Source: a virus
Direction: 5' to 3' (one strand)
DNA: 37,272 bases
Virus record (IMG/VR): IMGVR_UViG_3300045970_000313
Location: 1-37,272 of that record
In this document: positions 31,509-37,272 of the stretch, in pieces
Layout of the letters: every line of letters begins with the position of its first letter
Position numbering within the stretch: the stretch's first letter is position 1
Program-made: the position numbers and the translations under genes
Notes under the pieces: model-generated
Seen by the model: the letters and a program-made list of their open reading frames with translations, nothing else
The model's database searches: none
What the model was told of the DNA's origin: nothing

Positions 31509-31892
31509 ATGCAAGATTACGTGCAGAAAATAAAAGCCATACTTGACGCCGATAAAACCAAGCTGTCAGATATGGCTGCTAAAACTGGTATTCCGTATAG
31601 AACACTGCAAGACAACCTTAGTAAAAACAAAGGTTTCAGCGTTGACAACCTGGTTAAAATCTGCACGTTTCTACGTGTTTCCTTGGATGAACTTTTAACG
31701 GACAGGTCGGTAGTAAATGAAGATAGCCCCGGTTATTCTTCGGGACCCCTGCCCGATGATGAACGGGAACTGCTCCGGCGATACCGAAACCTGGACACCA
31801 GGCACAAACAAAACCTGCTGGAAATGGCGACGGCATACGGGGCTTTGAGCGTGGGGACGGGGGAAAAGAAAACAGCGGCGGGCGGCTCATAA
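31509..31892 (+). CDS. CI-like prophage repressor
   Basis: A 127-residue protein with an N-terminal XRE helix-turn-helix at about 17-62 (LSDMAAKTGIPYRTLQDNLS, then FSVDNLVKICTFLRVSLDEL) and a short acidic C-terminal part (DDERELLRRYRNLDTRHKQN) with no LexA-like Ser/Lys peptidase domain. Induction by RecA self-cleavage is therefore not expected. It is divergent from the Cro-like gene, preceded by AGGG and a palindromic operator. IPYRTLQD (28-35) is also present in the HTH protein at 23879-24187. Confidence 0.8.
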   Translation: MQDYVQKIKAILDADKTKLSDMAAKTGIPYRTLQDNLSKNKGFSVDNLVKICTFLRVSLDELLTDRSVVNEDSPGYSSGPLPDDERELLRRYRNLDTRHKQNLLEMATAYGALSVGTGEKKTAAGGS

Positions 31893-31934
31893 GTAAAAGC
31901 CTGGCGGATCGTATCAAGCGGTGGGGGTGGCTGC

Positions 31935-32300
31935 ATGTCCTGGCTAAACGATAATCAGGAGGCAAAAGAATTAAACGAGGCATGGGCCGCGGCAAAAGAC
32001 AAACCAGCGCCATATTATAAACACGAACATTATAATGAATGGCTGGCCGGTGTACTGGTCAGTTTTTTAATTTTGGGATTTATTCTTTATTGCTGCCGAA
32101 AAGGAATTATTGATTATTTTAAAATGCCGAAAGGTGAAAACCCAGGGCGCTATTATGGCATGATGCTTGTTGTGATCGGACTGGCTTCACCAGTAGCACT
32201 GCCGTTCTTTGTGCCTTGGCATGAATCAAGCCTAATATCCGGCACACTTATAGCGGCGGGTGTTATCATCACCATCATTGAAATGGTACGTTGTCAATGA
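31935..32300 (+). CDS. Lysogeny-unit membrane protein (candidate superinfection exclusion)
   Basis: A 121-residue protein with a soluble N-terminus and three predicted membrane helices (about 36-55, 73-93 and 99-117). It lies between repressor and integrase and its stop overlaps the integrase start (ATGA), so it is probably made in lysogens. Its first 17 residues, MSWLNDNQEAKELNEAW, match those of the giant ejection protein, MSWLIDNTEAQTLNEDW, at 12 positions although codons differ. A membrane protein that copies the leading end of an ejected protein is a candidate for blocking DNA entry by related phages. Function is inference. Confidence 0.6.
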   Translation: MSWLNDNQEAKELNEAWAAAKDKPAPYYKHEHYNEWLAGVLVSFLILGFILYCCRKGIIDYFKMPKGENPGRYYGMMLVVIGLASPVALPFFVPWHESSLISGTLIAAGVIITIIEMVRCQ

Positions 32301-33427
32301 GTCTCAACAAGCACCCCAAATACCCCGGCGTATATGAAGCCAGGATTTACACCGACGGGCGGAAGAAAGACCCCAAAACCGGCAAGCCCTCAAATCACCG
32401 TGATACCTTCCTGTTTGAAGGCTCCGACGTGCAGGCGCTGGACTGGTACGCGCAGCTCCTGAAAACCAGCCATAAGGCCGCCGTACCGCTGGCCCCTTCC
32501 CTCTCCCATGCCTGGCCGGACTTCTGCATTTACTACAAAAACAAAACCAGCGAAACCGGCACAACCTACAATGATTTCCTTAAGACCTGGGCGCGGCACC
32601 TTGGCCCCTTCTTCGGCCAGCTCCGCCCCGCGCAAATCACGCCGGGCCTGATTGAATCCTACAAAAACAAACGCCTGGCAGAAACCTACCTGCCCGGCAA
32701 AGTAAAGCAGCTCCCTGCAGACGACACGCCGGATCAGGCCGCCAAGCGCCGCCCCATATCCCGCAAGCGGATCAATAACGAACTCTTCTACCTGTCCGCC
32801 TTCGTAACCTGGATGGCTCAACCTGAAATAAACCTGGCCCTGCCCCTGGGATTCAAGATAAAAGGATTCCCCGCCAAACAGGTTAAAGCAGCCCTGCCCG
32901 TCGTCCCGGATCGCCGGGAAGTCATAGCCCTGCTCCGTGCTGCGGAACGTCCCTACCGGGCCATGCTGTGCGTCTGGTACTACGGTGGCCTGCGTAAGTC
33001 GGAACTGCTGACAATGGAAGGCGCGCGGGTCAACCTGGATCAGGGCTACATGATTATATTAGGCAAGGGCGGCAAGGAACGCGTGGTTCCTATCCATAGA
33101 AAAATCCGTGTCTATCTCCGGCACCACTGGAACCCTACGTTCATGTGGATCAATCCCAAAACAAAAAAGCCCTGGGTATTCCTAACCAGGGCAATCAAGC
33201 GCGCAGCCGACAAAGCCGGAATTGACAAGCGCGTGTACATTCATCTGTTGCGGCACTCATTCGGCACGCACTCAATACAAAGCGGGCTGGAGCTGCGCAG
33301 CGTCCAAATGCTTATGGGACATGAAAATTCAAAGACCACGGAAATATATACCACGCTGGCCGGTCGCTTCCTGGGTGAGCAAATGGAAAAGCTTGGCGGC
33401 AAGTCCATGCACGGCAAAAAACCTTGA
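32297..33427 (+). CDS. int: Integrase (tyrosine recombinase)
   Basis: A 376-residue tyrosine recombinase adjacent to attP. Catalytic residues: R233 (GGLRKSEL), K257/K260 region (GKGGKERVVP), H316-x-x-R319 (HLLRHSFGTH), H342 (LMGHENSKTT) and nucleophile Y351 (IYTT). The core-binding domain is at about 70-185 and the N-terminal domain, with GVYEARIYTDGRKKD, would bind arm sites. ATG 32297 overlaps the stop of the membrane-protein gene; an in-frame TTG two codons earlier is less likely. The gene ends 139 bases before the tRNA-like attP core. Confidence 0.92.
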   Translation: MSLNKHPKYPGVYEARIYTDGRKKDPKTGKPSNHRDTFLFEGSDVQALDWYAQLLKTSHKAAVPLAPSLSHAWPDFCIYYKNKTSETGTTYNDFLKTWARHLGPFFGQLRPAQITPGLIESYKNKRLAETYLPGKVKQLPADDTPDQAAKRRPISRKRINNELFYLSAFVTWMAQPEINLALPLGFKIKGFPAKQVKAALPVVPDRREVIALLRAAERPYRAMLCVWYYGGLRKSELLTMEGARVNLDQGYMIILGKGGKERVVPIHRKIRVYLRHHWNPTFMWINPKTKKPWVFLTRAIKRAADKAGIDKRVYIHLLRHSFGTHSIQSGLELRSVQMLMGHENSKTTEIYTTLAGRFLGEQMEKLGGKSMHGKKP

Positions 33428-33566
33428 CAGCAAACCGGCCAGGATGATACAAAACCGATTCCACTTGTCGGGGATACGGCGAGGATAAAGCCTGCTGGTG
33501 CATTGCACCTCTTAGAACTTCGGTAATAGTCTTACAATTCGGTACGTTATAAAGCCGATTCTAAAA

Positions 33567-33611
33567 CTCATAACCCGAAGGTCACAGGTTCAAATCCTGT
33601 CCCCGCAACCA
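33567..33611 (+). other. attP core: 3' part of an initiator tRNA (fMet, CAU)
   Basis: The sequence from CTCATAA (anticodon loop, CAT) through ACCCGAAGG, T-stem ACAGG/CCTGT around TTCAAAT, acceptor strand CCCCGCA, discriminator A and CCA equals the 3' part of a bacterial initiator tRNA. Bases before 33567 do not continue the tRNA, so this is not a functional tRNA gene. Integration would occur in the host fMet tRNA gene and rebuild its 3' end. Confidence 0.85.
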
Positions 33612-33620
33612 AAAAACAAC

Positions 33621-33653
33621 GGCGGTTCAGTTATTTACTGAACCGCCTTTTTT
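33621..33653. terminator. Bidirectional intrinsic terminator between integrase and tailspike
   Basis: Perfect 10-bp stem GGCGGTTCAG / CTGAACCGCC with a seven-base loop and a six-T tail on the plus strand; six A's at 33611-33616 give a T-run on the minus strand after a short gap. It would end integrase transcripts and late transcripts after the tailspike. It may also have come with the host tRNA gene. Confidence 0.85.
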
Positions 33654-33700
33654 GCGTCTGGTGCATTTCTTTGGTGCACTCTGGTGCACTTTTTTGTCTC

Positions 33701-35917
33701 TTAATAAACAATCATCATTGTACCTGTCGAAGTGCGGTAAACCTCCCCGGCAGTCATGCCTGCGCCGATTGCGGCGGCGTTGCTGGCATAGGTGGGTACG
33801 GCCCCCAACTTTACCCTGCCGGTGGATCGCTTAATAGTAAGCGGTGCCAGGATGATTGCGCCGGTATCGTCGCGGCAAATTATCTGAAAATCACTCCCGG
33901 CATTGCCGCCGCTTTCTGCGTTGCTGTCGGCCCTGATTGTCCAGCGTCCTACCCCGGCGGTGTTTATGCCGATATCCCGGACGGTCCCGGCGGCGTTGTC
34001 GATTGTCCACTGCCGGGATGATACGTTAATCAGGCCGGTCATGTTTGTGTTGATGATCCGGCCAACATTGGTCCAGATATCATAATTTACAACCGGGACC
34101 CCGGCGTCGTTTATTTCGTAAACATTGTTCGGTGATAACGTCCAGGTCGAACGGTAGAGTTTCAGAAAGACGGTGCTGTCGGTGATATAACCGCCGATAA
34201 ATGACACGACCTGCGCAATCCCTCCCACAATCGAACCTGTTACGGTATCAACCTGGACGTGGCCCACGCCCATCTCTATCACGGCCTTTGTGTATCCATT
34301 CAGGTTGGCTTGATTGTTGGTCAGGATAAGCGTGTTGTTTACAACCACCGTGGGGCCAACAGTGCCGCCGCCCCATCCGGCGTTGACGCCTACACCGATA
34401 AAGGCGTTTACCTTGCCGGTATAGCCCTGGTATTTCTCGAACCAGGCATTGTTGATAGTGACAATACGCTTTGAAAAATAGTCAGACACCTTTTTAATTT
34501 CAATCGGATATAACGCTTCACAGCCGGTCCCAACGATGTTAGGGGAGTCAATCCATACCGTGCTTTGGTCAACGATAATGCCCTGGTCGCACAATGCGGC
34601 GTGGAACTGTGTTAACGTAAACTGGTCGCTGCGCGGACCGGCATAGACGCCCACTTTGCAGTAAGTACAGGTCACGCTTTCAAAGTTGTTAAGGTCGGAT
34701 TCCAGGCCATAAAAACCATATTCAAAAGAGGCCAGCCAGACATTTTTAAGACGTACCCATCCGCCGCGCCAGTCGCGGATACCGCAAACGGCGGTGCCGT
34801 AGGATGATGCCGGGAGGCAGGACAGGTTTGTTCTGGTGGTGCCGGTGTAATAAAGTTTTACATCCTCCATACGAAAGCCCTGGATGCCATCATATCCGCC
34901 ATCTGCTAAAGGATCGTGGCCGCTGTCAACGCCTATTTCTATAGCAGTCTCGGTGCCGGAAAAAGATATGGTTGTACCAAAGTTTACCGCTGAATAGTTA
35001 TCACCAAATACCCCCAGGATAGCTATGTCAGGTAATAGGATGTGTATTGTTTCGGGTTCTGTGTATAATCTGGCCGACAATAAGACCCTGCCTCCGGCTG
35101 ACAGTGAATCAACGGCCTGCTTAACCCCTCCGGTGGCTGAAAACCATTCCGGCAGCGCTTCCTTTAATCCCCGGACACTGCCAGTCCCGGCAAATACCTG
35201 TGTCGGCGGGGCGCTGAACGGTCCGTTAATGGTCAGGGTCTTACCGGCGGCAACGGTTATTACTCCGCCATTTTCAACCCGTAACATCAGGGTTGACGGT
35301 ATGGTCATGTCGGCGGTAACAGTCTGTGCGTTCGCTACGATCAGGGTTGTTACCACGCTGCCGATGGCGGCCAGGGATGCGGCCATCGAACCGTACCCGC
35401 GTGAATCAACCCAGGGGGCGGACGGCACGGCGGCGGTAAACAGCGGGTTATAGGGAAACAGGCCGATAACCCCGTTTGCATCGAAACCGGGGAGCATCCC
35501 GGCCAGCGGACCTTCCGGCAGGGTGAACTGTCCGGTGGTCCTGCGCGGCAGCAGGATTGCCCGGCTCAGTTCGCCGCGCATTTGCTGGACCAGGGCGGTT
35601 TGATAATCCTGGTCATTGTCTACCGTTTCCGGGCGGAAATCCCCGTTCTGGCTGTAGCTGGTGGCGCGGACATAGCTCAATATCCGTTCCAGCTCGATCA
35701 GCTCCCCCACGGCTGGAATATGCCCGGCCAGGAATGTAACCGTGCCGCCTGCCGGGTTGTCGATCCCGGCCAGGGTATAATCAACCTCTATGGCCTTGAC
35801 TGCCCCGGCCACCGTTACAACCAGGTCGGCGGCGGAAAAGATGCGGCAGCCAAACGCAAATACGGTGCTGGCCCCGTTGCCGGTGAAACTGTAATAGGTT
35901 TCCTGGTTCTCTAACAT
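33701..35917 (-). CDS. Tailspike / tail fibre with beta-helix body
   Basis: A 738-residue receptor-binding protein. The N-terminus (YYSFTGNGASTVFAFGCRIF, then GGTVTFLAGHIPAVGELIEL) is the T7 tail-fibre type attachment domain. From about 190 the sequence is beta-rich with repeated short strands and VENGGVITVAAGKTLTINGP, as in right-handed beta-helix spikes. The C-terminus (AAIGAGMTAGEVYRTSTGTM) is a common fibre end. AAGGAG precedes ATG 35917, 12 bases after the terminase stop. It is the last late gene. Enzymatic depolymerase residues cannot be assigned by eye. Confidence 0.8.
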   Translation of the reverse strand: MLENQETYYSFTGNGASTVFAFGCRIFSAADLVVTVAGAVKAIEVDYTLAGIDNPAGGTVTFLAGHIPAVGELIELERILSYVRATSYSQNGDFRPETVDNDQDYQTALVQQMRGELSRAILLPRRTTGQFTLPEGPLAGMLPGFDANGVIGLFPYNPLFTAAVPSAPWVDSRGYGSMAASLAAIGSVVTTLIVANAQTVTADMTIPSTLMLRVENGGVITVAAGKTLTINGPFSAPPTQVFAGTGSVRGLKEALPEWFSATGGVKQAVDSLSAGGRVLLSARLYTEPETIHILLPDIAILGVFGDNYSAVNFGTTISFSGTETAIEIGVDSGHDPLADGGYDGIQGFRMEDVKLYYTGTTRTNLSCLPASSYGTAVCGIRDWRGGWVRLKNVWLASFEYGFYGLESDLNNFESVTCTYCKVGVYAGPRSDQFTLTQFHAALCDQGIIVDQSTVWIDSPNIVGTGCEALYPIEIKKVSDYFSKRIVTINNAWFEKYQGYTGKVNAFIGVGVNAGWGGGTVGPTVVVNNTLILTNNQANLNGYTKAVIEMGVGHVQVDTVTGSIVGGIAQVVSFIGGYITDSTVFLKLYRSTWTLSPNNVYEINDAGVPVVNYDIWTNVGRIINTNMTGLINVSSRQWTIDNAAGTVRDIGINTAGVGRWTIRADSNAESGGNAGSDFQIICRDDTGAIILAPLTIKRSTGRVKLGAVPTYASNAAAIGAGMTAGEVYRTSTGTMMIVY

Positions 35918-35929
35918 GGCTTTCTCCTT

Positions 35930-37272
35930 TTATCTGCCGTGGTCTGTAATAACTTCATGCGTCCCGCTGCCGGGTCGCCAGTCGTGCGTTTCTGTCTCTA
36001 CCATTGCCAGGCCGCTGCCGATGCGGACCGGCGTTGATGATATGGCCCCGGCTGCCGCGTCCAGGTAATCGTCCGGCTGGTCGGCTACGGTTGCATCCCA
36101 CTCCCGCATTTGTGCCGGGACCGGACCGGCAAGCACGCTGGCATGTGCATAAAGGAAACTGCCGGATAGCGGTGTTTCCAGGGCGTCCAGGATGCGCAGG
36201 TTCTTGTTGCTCTTGATCCACTTGGCAACCACGGCGCAATCAATACCGGCGGCTTTCAGGTGGCGGCGCAGGATGGCCGGGACAAATCCCCCAGGGCCGT
36301 TGGTTTCAACTTCGATGCCGCGCAGGTGCAGCCCCTTGATGAACGGCAAAACCTGTTGACACTGTTCGTCAATCTCCCCGGTCAAGCCCTGGGCAACCTG
36401 CCAGTACAGATACCCGTTTGAATCGGTGAAGATCACGACAAGGGCGCTGGCGTCGCTGGTCTTTTTACCCAGGGAACAATCCCAATAGGCTTTGGCCCCT
36501 ACCATGCGCACGCCGTTAATCCACAAGGTAACGGACTTGTTGGCGTGGCGTATCTCCGGCATGGCCTCATAGGGGATCATGCGGGCCGGGTCAAGGCGTA
36601 TCTTGGTGAGCTGTGCCGGGCGCAGCATGTACTGGCTGTCCCACTCGCCCCAGGTTCGGCAGCGCTTGATACGAAAGGTTATCTCTTCGCGGGTAAAGCG
36701 CTTGGGCCAGACGTTCCCGGCATAGATACTGACACGTTCATCCGGCGACGGGTGGTTACGCAGGCGGATAAACCCGCCCCGGTAATCGCAAACGCCGTGC
36801 ACCTGGTATTCCTCTGGTGACAGCAGGGCCGGTTTGTTGGTGCCGACGCAGACGTATAAATCCTTCTCGCTCTGGATGCGGAAGTCAAACAGGTATTCAG
36901 CGCGCAGGCCGTCGGCAATGTGGGTGACTTCATGGCGGAACAGCGGGATTTCCATTACGTCCGCGCCGTCCTCGATCTGCTCTTTATAGATAGAATCCAG
37001 GCAATGGTCAGTGCCGATATAGAGGATCTTCCCGCCCGGCGTCAGGATGTGGGTTTCCTCGCTCAACTTCTCGCGGATGGCCTCACGCAGGGACGGCGTG
37101 CGGATGGTCTTTGGTACTTCCACGTCGTCGTTTATGAATTCATCAGCGCGCCCGCCGGTCAGGTTGGAGTTGATACCGTAGGCCACCACGGAAGGGTTGC
37201 GGGGATCGTCCGCGCCTTCGACCTCGAAACTGTGAGATTTCCAAAGACCTTTACCGCGCAGCCCCTGGGTCC
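35930..37272 (-). CDS. Terminase large subunit, C-terminal part including nuclease domain (continues at the left end)
   Basis: The frame is open to the right edge and joins the segment at 1-422 through the 127-base overlap, giving one 545-residue protein. This part holds ILYIGTDHCLDSIYKEQIED (T7-type ATPase end) and a C-terminal RNase H-like nuclease: AYWDCSLGKKTSDASALVVI with an early Asp, LRGIEVETNGPGGF with Glu, and DQPDDYLDAAAGAI with late Asp residues. It cuts concatemeric DNA during packaging. The stop at 35930 is followed by the tailspike gene. Confidence 0.9.
   Translation of the reverse strand, partial: TQGLRGKGLWKSHSFEVEGADDPRNPSVVAYGINSNLTGGRADEFINDDVEVPKTIRTPSLREAIREKLSEETHILTPGGKILYIGTDHCLDSIYKEQIEDGADVMEIPLFRHEVTHIADGLRAEYLFDFRIQSEKDLYVCVGTNKPALLSPEEYQVHGVCDYRGGFIRLRNHPSPDERVSIYAGNVWPKRFTREEITFRIKRCRTWGEWDSQYMLRPAQLTKIRLDPARMIPYEAMPEIRHANKSVTLWINGVRMVGAKAYWDCSLGKKTSDASALVVIFTDSNGYLYWQVAQGLTGEIDEQCQQVLPFIKGLHLRGIEVETNGPGGFVPAILRRHLKAAGIDCAVVAKWIKSNKNLRILDALETPLSGSFLYAHASVLAGPVPAQMREWDATVADQPDDYLDAAAGAISSTPVRIGSGLAMVETETHDWRPGSGTHEVITDHGR
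37146..37272. repeat. Terminal direct repeat (right copy)
   Basis: Exact copy of bases 1-127; see the left copy. Together they show that the contig is circular and complete. Confidence 0.95.

Larger units (their letters stand above)
33496..33690. repeat. Putative integrase arm-type sites flanking attP
   Basis: Direct copies of TGGTGCA(C/T)T lie at 33496-33504, 33659-33667, 33672-33680 and 33682-33690, with an inverted half copy (TGCACC) at 33504-33509. One is left and three are right of the tRNA-derived core, the arrangement of P and P' arm sites in lambda-type attP regions. Confidence 0.55.

Noticed and set aside
33554-33611. Complete tRNA gene
   Set aside because: Only the part from the anticodon loop to CCA is tRNA-like; there is no D-arm or 5' acceptor strand, so it is an attachment-site core.
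33701-35917. Diversity-generating retroelement or phase-variable tailspike
   Set aside because: No reverse transcriptase, template/variable repeat pair or invertible segment was seen near the tailspike, despite the resemblance of some genes to BPP-1-like phages.
1-37272. CRISPR array or insertion sequence
   Set aside because: No regularly spaced direct repeats with spacers and no transposase or terminal inverted repeats were found; the only tandem repeats are the coding ones listed.

Overview
The window is one complete, circularly closed genome of a temperate, T7-morphology (podovirus-like) phage. The first 127 bases are repeated exactly as the last 127 (1-127 = 37146-37272), so the contig closes to about 37,145 bp and its ends cut the large terminase gene. 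The host is probably a moderately GC-rich Gram-negative bacterium: the phage carries a spanin-like lipoprotein pair, several Sec signal peptides, and an attP core copied from a bacterial initiator tRNA gene. I cannot name the genus.

Layout. Almost everything is on the minus strand and reads right to left. A divergent control region near 31.4-31.5 kb separates the rightward lysogeny unit (CI-like repressor, three-helix membrane protein, integrase, 31509-33427) from the leftward early operon (31395 down to 23879). The early operon holds a Cro-like protein, a CII-like protein, a replication pair (winged-helix initiator candidate and helicase-loader candidate), many small zinc-ribbon or unknown proteins, a C39-like cysteine peptidase, a second tyrosine recombinase, a MazG-like protein, and at its end a second small HTH regulator. 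It closes with an intrinsic terminator (23779-23812).

The late operon runs from 23685 leftward through the contig junction to 33701. In order it encodes portal, a Bbp19-like protein, scaffold, major capsid, a decoration-type protein, a fibre-like protein, three consecutive exported proteins (the last a retropepsin-like aspartyl protease), tail tubular proteins A and B, a GNAT, a cupin-like protein, internal virion proteins, a lysis cassette, an 1800-residue polyvalent ejection protein, a GH24 lysozyme, an 878-residue ejection protein, small and large terminase, and the tailspike. Most genes overlap by ATGA or TAATG junctions, so translation is heavily coupled. The integrase and tailspike converge on attP and a bidirectional terminator.

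The order of structural genes follows T7, but I see no phage RNA polymerase, DNA polymerase or primase-helicase, so transcription and replication probably rely on the host, with a lambda-like regulatory circuit. The most unusual observations are: (i) a lysogeny-unit membrane protein that shares its N-terminus with the giant ejected protein, suggesting superinfection exclusion; (ii) a three-gene exported module with an aspartyl protease that shares a heptapeptide with its repeat-protein neighbour; (iii) a TRxDPxAG motif near the N-terminus of scaffold, capsid and decoration proteins; (iv) two HTH regulators with the same recognition-helix octapeptide and related palindromes at both loci; (v) a heptanucleotide tandem repeat inside the giant ejection gene that could make its C-terminus phase variable; and (vi) tandem GGDEF-like domains in that same protein.
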